Source: Streptomyces sp. NBC_01210 (lineage in GTDB: Bacteria > Actinomycetota > Actinomycetes > Streptomycetales > Streptomycetaceae). Taken from it: a stretch of 64,000 bases of DNA. The position numbers and the translations under genes are program-made. The stretch lies in assembly GCF_036010325.1 (NCBI RefSeq), contig NZ_CP108549.1, positions 4,774,001 through 4,838,000 of the forward strand, read 5' to 3'. Below the pieces are notes generated by a model. The model did no database searches, had not been told where the DNA came from, and saw nothing but the letters and a program-made list of their open reading frames with translations. Positions 25,876 through 34,635 of this stretch are shown in pieces; the first letter of the stretch is position 1, and each line of letters starts with the position of its first letter.

Positions 25876-27912
25876 GTGTTCAACGTGACAGGGATTCTCA
25901 AGCGGCTGGTCATCGGCCGGGCCATGCGCAGTGAGGAGCTGGGCGAGACGCTGCTGCCCAAGCGCCTCGCCCTGCCGATCTTCGCTTCCGACCCGCTGTC
26001 CTCGGTGGCTTATGCCACCCAGGAGATCCTGCTGGTGCTCACCCTTGGCGGGCTGGCCTATCTGCATTTCACGCCGTGGATCGCGGCCGCGGTCGTCGCG
26101 CTGATGACGGTGGTGGTGCTCTCCTACCGCCAGGTCGTGCACGCCTATCCGAGCGGCGGCGGATCGTACGAAGTCGCCTCGACGAACCTGGGCCCCTCCG
26201 CCGGCCTGGTGGTCGCTGCCTCGCTGCTGGTCGACTACGTGATGACCGTGGCCGTCTCGGTCGCCTCCGGGGTCGACAACATCATCTCGGCCGTGCCCGC
26301 CCTGGTCGACCATCGGGTACTGATGGCGCTCGTCTTCGTCGCCGCCCTGACCGCGATGAACCTGCGCGGGGTGCGCGAATCCGGCCAGGCGTTCGCCGCT
26401 CCGACGTATCTGTTCATCGGTGGCGTGCTGATCATGGTCGGCACCGGCCTGCTCCGCTACCTGCTCGGCGACGCACCGGTGGCCGAGAGCGCCGCGTACG
26501 GCATCAAGCCGGAGCCCGGGGACGCGAACCTGGCGGGACTGGCCCTGGTGATGCTCGTCCTGCGCGCGTTCTCCAGCGGCTGTACGGCGCTGACCGGTGT
26601 GGAGGCAATCTCCAACGGTGTGCCGGCGTTCCGCAAGCCCAAGTCACACAACGCGGCGGCCACCTTGGCCGCGATGGGCATCATCGCCATCACCATGTTC
26701 GTCGGCGTCACCACCCTCGCCATCGTCGCCAAGGTGCACATCACCGACGATGCCTGCCGGCTCACCGGTCTGACCGGCGACTGCTCCTCGTACACCCAGC
26801 GCACCGTCATCGCCCAGCTCGCGGCCTCCGTCTTCGGCGGCGAGAACAGCGTCGGCTTCTACTTCATCCAGGCAGCCACCGCCCTGGTCCTGATCCTCGC
26901 CGCGAACACCGCCTTCAACGGCTTCCCGCTGCTCGCCTCGATCCTCGCCCAGCACCGCTATCTGCCGCGCCAGTTGCACAACCGCGGCGACCGGCTCGCC
27001 TTCTCCAACGGAATCCTGGCCCTGGCGATTGTGGCCGGTCTGCTGCTGTGGGCGTACAAGGCGAATGTCACCAGCCTCATCCACCTCTACATCCTGGGCG
27101 TGTTCACCTCCTTCACGCTCTCCCAGACCGGCATGGTCCGGCACTGGAACCGTGAACTGCGCACCGAGCCCGACCCCGCCACGCGCCGTCGGCACCAGGT
27201 GGCCAGGATCATCAACGCCACCGGCGCGGTCGTCACCTGCCTGGTCCTGGTCATCGTGCTGGCCACCAAGTTCACCCAGGGCGCCTGGCTGGCGGTGCTC
27301 GCCGCGATCGTCCTGTTCGTGATGATGCGGGGCATCCGACGTCACTACGATGCCATCGCGGCCGAACTGGCGGTCACCGACCCGCGCAGCGAGATGAAGC
27401 CGCCCTCCCGCGTGTTGGCCATCGTGCTGGTCTCCACCATCCACAAGCCCACCCTGCGAGCGCTGGCCTACGCCCGCGCCTTCAGGCCGGACCGCCTGGA
27501 AGCACTTACCGTCGCGGTCGACCGCGAGCAGGCCAACGCGCTCCAACGCCAGTGGGAGGACTACGAAATCCCGGTGCCGCTCAAGGTCCTCGACTCCCCG
27601 TACCGAGAGATCACGCGGTCGGTCATGGAGTACGTCCGTTCCATCCGGCGCGACAGCCCGCGGGACGTCGTCGCGGTCTTCATCCCCGAGTACGTCGTCG
27701 GCCACTGGTGGGAGGCCCTGCTGCACAACCAGTCCGCACTGTGGCTCAAGAGCCGCCTGCTCTTCACCCCCGGCGTCATGGTCACCAGCGTTCCCTGGCA
27801 GCTCACCTCCTCCGCGCACGCCGACCACCCGGCCGCCCGTGCTCCCGGCTCGGTCCGCCGCGGAGAACCCACCAAGCCCCACAACAGTGAAGACATCAGC
27901 GCACATCAGTAA
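25876..27912 (+). CDS. kimA: KimA-like high-affinity potassium importer (APC family)
   Basis: 678 residues: about twelve transmembrane helices followed by a cytosolic domain. It resembles Bacillus KimA (YdaO) along its length: RLALPIFASDPLSSVAYATQ, YRQVVHAYPSGGGSYEVAS, KAF-like RAFSSGCTALTGVEAISNG, AANTAFNGFPLLA, and at the end HNQSALWLKSRLLF. KimA is a K+/H+ symporter inhibited by c-di-AMP. A 30-residue polar tail is extra here. The start is the GTG at 25876; ATG alternatives lie only further in. The 154 bases upstream show no recognisable ydaO-type riboswitch. It could be annotated simply as an amino acid permease, but the C-terminal similarity favours KimA. Confidence 0.8.
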   Translation: MFNVTGILKRLVIGRAMRSEELGETLLPKRLALPIFASDPLSSVAYATQEILLVLTLGGLAYLHFTPWIAAAVVALMTVVVLSYRQVVHAYPSGGGSYEVASTNLGPSAGLVVAASLLVDYVMTVAVSVASGVDNIISAVPALVDHRVLMALVFVAALTAMNLRGVRESGQAFAAPTYLFIGGVLIMVGTGLLRYLLGDAPVAESAAYGIKPEPGDANLAGLALVMLVLRAFSSGCTALTGVEAISNGVPAFRKPKSHNAAATLAAMGIIAITMFVGVTTLAIVAKVHITDDACRLTGLTGDCSSYTQRTVIAQLAASVFGGENSVGFYFIQAATALVLILAANTAFNGFPLLASILAQHRYLPRQLHNRGDRLAFSNGILALAIVAGLLLWAYKANVTSLIHLYILGVFTSFTLSQTGMVRHWNRELRTEPDPATRRRHQVARIINATGAVVTCLVLVIVLATKFTQGAWLAVLAAIVLFVMMRGIRRHYDAIAAELAVTDPRSEMKPPSRVLAIVLVSTIHKPTLRALAYARAFRPDRLEALTVAVDREQANALQRQWEDYEIPVPLKVLDSPYREITRSVMEYVRSIRRDSPRDVVAVFIPEYVVGHWWEALLHNQSALWLKSRLLFTPGVMVTSVPWQLTSSAHADHPAARAPGSVRRGEPTKPHNSEDISAHQ

Positions 27913-28038
27913 CCGGGCGGTCTCCCGTAACCGGTCCGCACCTGCAATGGGGCAGGCATCGGCTGAGCGACGTTCGTCGCTGCCGCGTGCGACGAAAGTG
28001 GGGCGTGGACGGCGGGGTTCGCTGCTTAGGGTTCGGGC

Positions 28039-29733
28039 GTGGACGCGTCATCGAAGTTCCGGACCGGTTGGCAGTGGCTGGCGGCGCCCGAGTTGTGGTC
28101 GCGGCGGCGGACCGCCGGGGAGGCGGTGCTCGCGCTGGTGCTCGGCCTCATGGCGGCAGGGACCGAGGAACTGCTGGGCAGCGAGGGGCTGCGGCTGCTC
28201 GCCGTGGGAGCGGCGGCCGCGGTGCTGTCGCTGCTGCGGCGGCGGATGCCCGCGTCGGTGCTGGTGGTGACGAGTGCGCTGGCGTCGCTGCTGAACGGCT
28301 TCGCCCCGCTGCTGATGGTCGTGGGGTGGTCGGCGGGTCGCAGGATCGTGGGCGCCGGGCGGACGCTGGCGGCGTTCACCATCGCGTACGTCCTCTTTGA
28401 CGCCATCGTGCTCCTGGACTCCTGGTCGCAGCAGCCACCGATGAGCCTCGTGCTGTTCACCACCCTGTACTTCCTGGCGACGACGGTCGTACCGGGTCTG
28501 GCCAGCCGGTACTGGACGCAACGCAGGACCCTGTTGCATGCGCTGCAGGAGCGCAATGCCCAGCTGCTGCGTGAGCACGCGATGGTGGCGGGGCAGGCGC
28601 GGCTGCGTGAGCGGCAGCGGATCGCGCAGGACATGCACGACAGCCTCGGCCACCAGCTGGCGCTGATATCCGTGCACACCGGGGCGCTGGAGGTGGACCC
28701 CGAGCTGACGCTGCGGCAGCGGGAGGTGGTCGGGGTGCTGCGGGGCGCATCGGTGACCGCGATGCATGAGCTGCGTGAGGTCGTCGGAATTCTGCGGGAC
28801 GGGGTCGAAGGGCCCGCGCCGGTGGACGAGTCGGGGCGGTCCGCGCGCGGGACGGCCGGGATCGAGGGGCTCGTCGAGGCGGCGCGGGTGGCGGGGAACA
28901 CGGTGGGGCTGCGGCGTACGGGCGAGGTGCGGCCGCTCGCCGCGGCGGCCGACCACGCGGCGTACCGCATTGCGCAGGAGGCGCTGACCAATGCGTACAA
29001 GCACGCTCCCGGCGCCCCGATCGGTGTGGAGCTGCGGTACGAGCCGGACTCGTTCGTCGTCGAGATCATCAATGGGGCGGCTGGGGGTGTGGCGCCGGGC
29101 GAGGTGGTCAGCGGCGGGCAGGGGCTGACCGGGCTGCGTGAGCGGGCGCGGCTGGTCGGCGGCATGGTGCATGCGGGGCCGGCTCACGGCGGGGGTTTCC
29201 GGGTGGCGGGGGTGCTGCCGTACGGGGTGGTGGAGGCGGCGCCGTTCGTCGCCGCGGAGGACGACTTCCGCCAGCAGTCGCCGAAGGCCGCTCTCGGGAA
29301 CGGTGCTCCGGTCATGGACTGGAGTGTCTCCGAGCGGGAGCTGGCGATGGCCGGCCGCGACCGGAGCAGGGGCGGCGGGTGGGCGCTGGGGTGCGGAATC
29401 GCACTGGCGGCCCTGCTGGTGCTGGTGGTTGCCGGTATCTTCGGGCTGTTCTTCCTGGTGGGGGCGGCAAACAAGGGGATGATCGACCCGGAGGAGTACG
29501 AGCGAGTGCAGATCGGGGCGGACGAGGACGAGGTCCGCGACCAGCTGCCGAGCGGGGACACGATCGTGACGACCGGGCTGGCCGGGACGGGTCCGAAGGA
29601 GCCGGCGGGCTCTGCGTGCCTGGTGCTGATGTCCTCGGAGGTGGGGGACGACTTCGACACCGAGCCGGTGTTCCGGTTCTGCTTCAAGGGCGGCAAGCTG
29701 ATCGAGAAGCAGACCTACGAGGTCAGCCGGTAG
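28039..29733 (+). CDS. NarL-family sensor histidine kinase with extra C-terminal membrane/extracytoplasmic domain
   Basis: 564 residues. The N-terminal part has about five hydrophobic helices (residues 25-155). The HisKA_3 box RQRIAQDMHDSLGHQ carries phospho-acceptor His200, and an HATPase domain runs to about 405 (GLTGLRERARLVGG). Unusually, the chain continues: a glycine-rich linker, a transmembrane helix near 447-475, then about 90 residues that would lie outside the cell. That tail has an IGADEDEVRDQLP segment and a CFKGGKLIEKQ ending reminiscent of BamE/SmpA-like lipoprotein folds. It precedes its response regulator by 37 bases. The GTG start at 28039 fits the coding bias. Confidence 0.88.
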   Translation: MDASSKFRTGWQWLAAPELWSRRRTAGEAVLALVLGLMAAGTEELLGSEGLRLLAVGAAAAVLSLLRRRMPASVLVVTSALASLLNGFAPLLMVVGWSAGRRIVGAGRTLAAFTIAYVLFDAIVLLDSWSQQPPMSLVLFTTLYFLATTVVPGLASRYWTQRRTLLHALQERNAQLLREHAMVAGQARLRERQRIAQDMHDSLGHQLALISVHTGALEVDPELTLRQREVVGVLRGASVTAMHELREVVGILRDGVEGPAPVDESGRSARGTAGIEGLVEAARVAGNTVGLRRTGEVRPLAAAADHAAYRIAQEALTNAYKHAPGAPIGVELRYEPDSFVVEIINGAAGGVAPGEVVSGGQGLTGLRERARLVGGMVHAGPAHGGGFRVAGVLPYGVVEAAPFVAAEDDFRQQSPKAALGNGAPVMDWSVSERELAMAGRDRSRGGGWALGCGIALAALLVLVVAGIFGLFFLVGAANKGMIDPEEYERVQIGADEDEVRDQLPSGDTIVTTGLAGTGPKEPAGSACLVLMSSEVGDDFDTEPVFRFCFKGGKLIEKQTYEVSR

Positions 29734-29770
29734 GCGGGGCGAGGCGCAGCGAGGTGCAGCGAGGTCCGGG

Positions 29771-30448
29771 GTGGAAGTGGGGGTGGATGTGACGGGGTCG
29801 CCGATACGGGTCGTCGTCGCTGATGACGAGCCGCTGATCAGGGCCGGGATCCGGATGATCCTCACCTCGGACCGCGGGATCGAGGTCGTGGCGGAGGCGG
29901 CGAACGGCCGTGAGGCGATCGATCTGGCCCGTTCGCACAGCGCCGATGTGGTGCTGCTCGACATCCAGATGCCGGTGATGGACGGGCTCACCGCGCTGGG
30001 GGAGCTGCGCAGGGCTCTCCCCGCGGCGCGGGTGATCGTACTGACGACCTTCGGTGAGCGGGAGAACGTACTGCGGGCGCTGGAGTGCGGGGGTGCGGGG
30101 TTTCTGCTGAAGGACACGGCACCCGCGGAGCTGATCCGAGCGGTACGGGCGGCGGCTGCGGGCGATGCCTATCTCTCCCCCGGCGCGACCCGGCATGTGG
30201 TGGACCAGCTGGCCTCGGGGCGGGCGGCGGCGCGCGGTGAGGAGGCGCGGGCCCGTGTGGCGGGGCTGAGCGGGCGTGAGCGGGAGGTGCTGGCGCTGCT
30301 CGGGGAGGGACTGTCCAACGCTGACGCCGGTCGGCGGCTGCATATGAGCGAGGCCACGGTGAAGACGTACGTGAGCCGGATCCTGGCGAAGCTGGAGTGC
30401 GAGAACCGGGTGCAGGCGGCGCTGCTGGCGCGCGACGCGGGGCTGTGA
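29771..30448 (+). CDS. NarL/FixJ family response regulator
   Basis: 225 residues: a receiver domain with the acidic pair DDE near residue 18, phospho-acceptor Asp64 in LLDIQMPVMDG and conserved Lys in FLLKDTAPAEL, then a LuxR-type helix-turn-helix (LSGREREVLALLGEGLSNAD) at the C-terminus. It is the cognate regulator of the histidine kinase just upstream. Several GTG codons compete as start (29771, 29783, 29789); the one at 29789, closer to the conserved IRVVVADDE, is a real alternative. Confidence 0.92.
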   Translation: MEVGVDVTGSPIRVVVADDEPLIRAGIRMILTSDRGIEVVAEAANGREAIDLARSHSADVVLLDIQMPVMDGLTALGELRRALPAARVIVLTTFGERENVLRALECGGAGFLLKDTAPAELIRAVRAAAAGDAYLSPGATRHVVDQLASGRAAARGEEARARVAGLSGREREVLALLGEGLSNADAGRRLHMSEATVKTYVSRILAKLECENRVQAALLARDAGL

Positions 30449-30541
30449 GCGCTGGCTCGCGAAGCGGTACGGGGCGGTGAGTCGGGGATGCTGATCAGGG
30501 GATGCTGATCGCCGGATGCCGATCGGGCGATCGTGAACGAC

Positions 30542-30555
30542 GTTTCACGTGGAAC
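30542..30555. other. parS-like site, one mismatch
   Basis: GTTTCACGTGGAAC differs at one base from the actinobacterial parS consensus GTTTCACGTGAAAC. It lies in the intergenic region between the response regulator and azoR. A weaker variant, GCTTCACGCGAAAC (two mismatches), follows at 30569-30582. ParB is the expected ligand. Confidence 0.5.
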
Positions 30556-30638
30556 ATGCGCGTTCGCTGCTTCACGCGAAACGCCCGCGGAGGTGTATCC
30601 GTCCATCCCCCGCGGGCGCGCGTGCTCCGTCTGCGCGA

Positions 30639-31253
30639 TCAGGCGGCGAGGCGCGCGGCCAGCTCCTTGCCCTTCTGGGCGGCCTCGCCCAGTGCCTTGG
30701 TGCGGGAGGCGTCGGCGAGCGGAATGAGCTCGGCCATCTCCGGCCTCGAGCGAGCCAGCGTCAGCTCGGGGACGATGAAGTCGACCTCGGCACCGAGCAT
30801 GCCGGTGAACACCTTCTCCAGGTAGTTCTGGACGAACTCGAAGTCCTCGCGCGGGGTACCGGGGGCGTATGAGCCGCCGCGGCTGGCGACGATGGTCACC
30901 GGGGTGCCGGCCACCGGGCCGTCGGGGACGCCCGCGTTGTGACCGACGACGATCACCTGGTCCAGCCATGCCTTGAGGGTCGACGGGATCGTGAAGTTGT
31001 ACATCGGTGCGCCGATCAGAACGGCGTCTGCCGCGTTGAGCTCGGCGGCGAGTTCGGCGCGCAGTGCGTCGTCGACGCCCGCTGAGGCGGCGGCGAAGTC
31101 CAGGTGGGGCACGGGGGCGGCGGCGAGGTCGCGGTAGACGACCTTGCCGTCGGGGTGTTGCTCCTGCCAGGCCTGGACGAAGGCTGCGGTGGTATCGCGG
31201 GAGGCCGAGCCCTGAGGGAAGACGGCAGAGTCCAGATGCAGCAGCGTGGCCAT
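30639..31253 (-). CDS. azoR: FMN-dependent NADH:quinone oxidoreductase/azoreductase
   Basis: 204 residues of the flavodoxin-like AzoR family. It has an N-terminal LLHLDSAVFPQGSASR phosphate loop, the FMN-binding PMYNFTIPSTLKAWLDQV block and ASRGGSYAPGTPREDF. AzoR enzymes reduce quinones by two electrons, and azo dyes as a side activity, protecting against quinone and thiol stress. GGAG lies 6 bases before the ATG at 31253. It is divergent from an HxlR-type regulator with two dyads between them, the classic arrangement for a quinone-induced reductase. Confidence 0.9.
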   Translation of the reverse strand: MATLLHLDSAVFPQGSASRDTTAAFVQAWQEQHPDGKVVYRDLAAAPVPHLDFAAASAGVDDALRAELAAELNAADAVLIGAPMYNFTIPSTLKAWLDQVIVVGHNAGVPDGPVAGTPVTIVASRGGSYAPGTPREDFEFVQNYLEKVFTGMLGAEVDFIVPELTLARSRPEMAELIPLADASRTKALGEAAQKGKELAARLAA

Positions 31254-31296
31254 GAGGTGCTCCAGGGGATGTGTGTTACCGAAATTCCGTACGTAC

Positions 31297-31330
31297 CTAT
31301 GGATAACATAGTCACTTATTTTTTGTAAGT
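31297..31330. promoter_or_regulatory. Two dyads in the azoR/hxlR divergent promoter
   Basis: CTATGGATAACATAG (31297-31311; CTATG-N5-CATAG) and ACTTATTTTTTGTAAGT (31314-31330; ACTTA-N7-TAAGT) lie side by side in an AT-rich island between the divergent genes. They are likely HxlR operators overlapping the promoters; the second resembles Bacillus YodB-type sites in its AT-rich arms. Confidence 0.6.
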
Positions 31331-31359
31331 CCCTTGTGTCGGCGCAGTACCCTGGGGGT

Positions 31360-31725
31360 ATGGCTGAACGGGGCATGGCTGAACACAGCGAGGAAGCGTG
31401 CAAGAAGGTCGACGGGGGCATCACCCGCGTCTTCGAGCTGCTCGGCAAGCGCTGGACCGGGCCGATCGTCTCGGTGCTGATGCAGCACGCGGTGCACTTC
31501 GCGGAGCTGAGGCGGGCCATTCCGGGCATCAGTGAGCGCATGCTCTCGGACCGGCTGACCGAGCTGGGGGCGGCGGGGCTGGTTGTGCGGGAGGTCGACG
31601 AAGGGCCGCCGCTGAGGGTCGCGTACCGGCTGACCGAGGCCGGGGCTGCGATGGAGCCCGCGCTCAAGGAGCTGGCGCTGTGGGCGGAGACGCATCTGGG
31701 GCACACCGGCAAGAGCGGCTGCTGA
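31360..31725 (+). CDS. HxlR family transcriptional regulator
   Basis: 121 residues with the HxlR winged helix. Cys10 (EEACKKVDGG) is at the usual place of the redox-sensing N-terminal cysteine. GKRWTGPIVSVL, FAELRRAIPGISERMLSDRL and LTEAGAAMEPAL follow. Members such as HypR and YodB sense quinones or disulfide stress through this cysteine and control a nearby reductase, here azoR. I chose the ATG at 31360; 31336 is an upstream alternative without a ribosome site. Confidence 0.9.
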   Translation: MAERGMAEHSEEACKKVDGGITRVFELLGKRWTGPIVSVLMQHAVHFAELRRAIPGISERMLSDRLTELGAAGLVVREVDEGPPLRVAYRLTEAGAAMEPALKELALWAETHLGHTGKSGC

Positions 31726-31749
31726 GCCCGATCGGAGCTGCTCCCCACG

Positions 31750-31758
31750 TTGTCCACA
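31750..31758 (+). promoter_or_regulatory. DnaA box (TTGTCCACA)
   Basis: An exact match to the preferred Streptomyces DnaA 9-mer, in the 123-base gap between hxlR and the DUF2252 gene, where it could overlap a promoter. Confidence 0.5.
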
Positions 31759-31848
31759 GGGGGAGACGGGTGTCGGCCGGCAGCGGTACGGTCTTTGGCA
31801 GTTGATGTTGAAGTTGATGTCGTACGACGACGGGGGAGGCAGCGCTTC

Positions 31849-33330
31849 ATGAGCGAGGCTGAGGCGGTGACGCCGGTGCAGCAACCGGAGTCGGGCGGTG
31901 TCGTGGCCGATGGTGGCAACGGGCGCATTCCGACGGTGGCCGGCTTTGCGCGGCGTACGGCGGCGGGGACGGCCGGCGCTCCAAGTGCTGTGCAGTCGCC
32001 GAAGGAGAAGGGCAAGGCGCTGCGGGACCGGATCCCGCGGTCCTCGCACGACTCGCTGGTGCTCGCCGTGGAGCGGCCCGGCGCGATCCAGGCCGTCGAG
32101 GAGTCCAGCCGGGGCCGGGTACCGGAGCTCACACCGATACGGGTGGGCCGGATGGCCGCCACGCCCTTCGCCTTTCTGCGCGGCTCGGCCGGGCTGATGG
32201 CCCATGACCTGGTGGGCACGCCGGTCACCGGGGTGAGCGCGCAGATCTGCGGTGATGCGCACGCGGCGAACTTCGGGCTGTACGGCGACGCGCGCGGCCG
32301 CCTCGTCATGGATCTGAACGACTTCGACGAGACCGTCGTCGGCCCGTGGGAGTGGGACCTCAAGCGGCTCGCGGTCTCACTGGTGCTGGCAGGGCGTGTG
32401 GCGGGTGCGGACGAAACCGTCTGCCGGGCGGCCGCGTTCGACGCTGTGGGCGCGTACCGGCGCACCATGCGGCTGCTGGCGAAGCTGCCGGCGCTCGACG
32501 CGTGGAACGCCATCGCCGACGAGGAGCTCGTTTCTCACACGGACGCGCGGGATCTGCTCGGCACCCTGGAGCGGGTCTCGGCGAAGGCCCGTAACAACAC
32601 GAGTGCGCGCTTCGCCGCCAAGGCGACGGAGGAGTGCGGCGACGGCGGACGGCGCTTCGTGGACGCGCCACCGGTGCTGAGGCGGGTGCCGGACGCGGAG
32701 GCGGCGGCTGTTGCCTCCGCACTCGCGGAGTACCTGGCCACCGTGTCGGAGGACCGGCAGCCGCTGCTCGCGCGCTACACGGTTCATGACGTGGCCTTCC
32801 GGGTGGTGGGGACCGGGAGCGTCGGCACCAGGTCGTATGTGGTGCTGCTGCTCGACCACCGGGGAGAGGCGCTGGTGCTCCAGGTGAAGGAGGCGCGGGC
32901 CTCGGCACTGCTGCCCTATCTGCCGGCCGCCGGGTTCGCGGTCGGGGATGTGGAGCACGAGGGGCGCCGGGTGGTGCTCGGCCAGAAGCGGATGCAGGTG
33001 GTCAGCGACATCCTGCTGGGCTGGACCACGGTGGAAGGACGGCCGTTCCAGGTACGGCAGTTCAGGAACCGCAAGGGCAGTGTGGACCCGGCAGCGCTCG
33101 CGCCGGACCAGGTCGACGACTACGGGCGGATGACCGGCGCGCTGCTCGCCAGGGCGCATGCGCACAGCGCCGACCCGCGGCTGATCGCCGGGTACTGCGG
33201 CAAGAACGAGGAGCTCGACGAGGCGGTGGCCGGCTTCGCCATGACCTACGCCGACCGTACGGAAGCGGACCACGAGGAGCTTCTGGCGGCGGTCAAGAAC
33301 GGTCGGATAGCCGCTGAGCTGGGGGTGTGA
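31849..33330 (+). CDS. DUF2252 domain-containing protein
   Basis: 493 residues. After a variable N-terminus of about 60 residues comes the DUF2252 domain, with kinase-like signatures QICGDAHAANFG and MDLNDFDETVVGPWEWDLKR, and later VVLGQKRMQVVSDILLGW and VRQFRNRKGS. The domain resembles aminoglycoside-phosphotransferase-like kinases, but no substrate is established. I chose the ATG at 31849 because GGGAGG lies 9 bases upstream. A DnaA box (31750-31758) is in its upstream region. It appears monocistronic. Confidence 0.88.
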   Translation: MSEAEAVTPVQQPESGGVVADGGNGRIPTVAGFARRTAAGTAGAPSAVQSPKEKGKALRDRIPRSSHDSLVLAVERPGAIQAVEESSRGRVPELTPIRVGRMAATPFAFLRGSAGLMAHDLVGTPVTGVSAQICGDAHAANFGLYGDARGRLVMDLNDFDETVVGPWEWDLKRLAVSLVLAGRVAGADETVCRAAAFDAVGAYRRTMRLLAKLPALDAWNAIADEELVSHTDARDLLGTLERVSAKARNNTSARFAAKATEECGDGGRRFVDAPPVLRRVPDAEAAAVASALAEYLATVSEDRQPLLARYTVHDVAFRVVGTGSVGTRSYVVLLLDHRGEALVLQVKEARASALLPYLPAAGFAVGDVEHEGRRVVLGQKRMQVVSDILLGWTTVEGRPFQVRQFRNRKGSVDPAALAPDQVDDYGRMTGALLARAHAHSADPRLIAGYCGKNEELDEAVAGFAMTYADRTEADHEELLAAVKNGRIAAELGV

Positions 33331-33363
33331 CAGGGTGCGCCGCCGCGCCCGTAGGCTGGACGG

Positions 33364-34197
33364 GTGACCCAGGATGCACCCGGGGGGCCCACGACCCGGA
33401 ACGACGAAGAGCAGGACGCGCAGACGCGGCCCGAGGCCCGGCTGGCGAAAGCGGTGCGCGCGGCCGAGCAGGCGCTGATCGAGTTCGAGATCGCACTGGA
33501 GACGTTCCGGGTGGAGGTGGAGAACTTCTCCCGACTGCATCACCAGAGGCTCGGTCCGATGTATGCGCGCCTCGACGAGCTGGACGCTCAGATCGCGGAG
33601 GCCCGGGCCGCCGCCACCGGCGACCCGGAGGATCTGCGCAAGGCGCAGGAGGCGCGGGCCATGGTGATGCCCATGCCCGGCGTCGACGAGCTCTTCCACG
33701 ACTGGATGGATTCCGACGGCCTGTCGCCCGAGGCTGCCGCGATGCTGAACGATCAGCCCGTACGGGCGCCGAAGCGGGTGCGGCCGAGCGAGGAGGCACG
33801 CAAGCTCTACCGCGAGCTGGCGCGCAAGGCGCATCCGGATCTGGCCCAGGACGAGACTGAGCGGGCGCGGCGTGATGAGTTCATCACGCGGGTGAACGCC
33901 GCATACGCGCTCGGGGACGCGGCGATGCTGAAGGAGCTGGCCGAGGAGTGGGCGGCCGGGCCCGTGCCTCCGGAGCAGCAACTCAGCGAGAGTGAGGAGC
34001 TCTACGCGCGGCTCGAGTGGCTGTCGCAGCGCAAGGAGCTGCTGACCGCGGTCGCCCAGGAGCTGGAAGAGAGCGCGATCGGCGCCATGCTGCGGATGGC
34101 GCCGGACGACCCGGACCGGCTGCTGGAGGAGATCGCCGAGCAGCTGCTGGCACAGGTCGCCGAGCGTGAGGCGGAACTGTCCGGACTGGTGGAGTAG
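33364..34197 (+). CDS. J-domain-like coiled-coil protein
   Basis: 277 residues, soluble and highly charged. An N-terminal helical region (30-105) is probably coiled coil. A segment of about 45 residues near 143-187 matches part of a DnaJ J-domain, including the HPD tripeptide (LYRELARKAHPDLA, then INAAY-like VNAAYALGD). A second helical region follows. The J-domain would stimulate an Hsp70 ATPase; no Hsp70 gene is near. The GTG start at 33364 lies 33 bases after the DUF2252 stop. Function is otherwise unknown. Confidence 0.75.
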   Translation: MTQDAPGGPTTRNDEEQDAQTRPEARLAKAVRAAEQALIEFEIALETFRVEVENFSRLHHQRLGPMYARLDELDAQIAEARAAATGDPEDLRKAQEARAMVMPMPGVDELFHDWMDSDGLSPEAAAMLNDQPVRAPKRVRPSEEARKLYRELARKAHPDLAQDETERARRDEFITRVNAAYALGDAAMLKELAEEWAAGPVPPEQQLSESEELYARLEWLSQRKELLTAVAQELEESAIGAMLRMAPDDPDRLLEEIAEQLLAQVAEREAELSGLVE

Positions 34198-34262
34198 GTT
34201 GCTTGAGGCTTTCCAGAAAGCCTCAGGACCCTGCAGCGCACGTACGAGAGAAGGCATGACCC

Positions 34263-34607
34263 ATGAATTTCGCCCCGCTGCCCTCGGTGGACGTCGCGGC
34301 GGTACCGTCCGGCGGTCTGGTGCTGGATGTCCGGGAGAACGACGAGTGGGCGGCCGGGCACGTCGACGGCGCGCTGCACGTCCCCATGAGCGACTTCGTG
34401 GCCCGCTTCGGTGAAGTGACCGAGGCGGTTGCCGACGGCCGCCGGGCGTATGTGATGTGCCGCGTCGGTGGCCGGTCCGCGCAGGTCACGCAGTATCTGG
34501 TGCAGCAGGGCATTGACGCTGTGAACATCGACGGCGGCATGCTCGCCTGGGAGGGCGCCGGACGCCCGATGGTCACTGACAACGGCGGCCCGGCTTCCGT
34601 CCTCTGA
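34263..34607 (+). CDS. Rhodanese-like domain protein
   Basis: 114 residues forming a single rhodanese domain: LDVRENDEWAAGHVDGALHV, then the active-site loop CRVGGRS with Cys66, then DGGMLAW. Single-domain rhodaneses carry persulfide sulfur for transfer or detoxification. It is 65 bases after the J-domain-like gene and convergent with the acyl-CoA dehydrogenase gene. Confidence 0.9.
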   Translation: MNFAPLPSVDVAAVPSGGLVLDVRENDEWAAGHVDGALHVPMSDFVARFGEVTEAVADGRRAYVMCRVGGRSAQVTQYLVQQGIDAVNIDGGMLAWEGAGRPMVTDNGGPASVL

Positions 34608-34635
34608 GGTGCCCCGCTCGTATGTCGGTGAGCCG

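Noticed and set aside
28048..30117. A 689-residue minus-strand frame opposite the two-component genes
   Set aside because: Shadow of the histidine kinase; His/Arg/Pro-rich without any family features.
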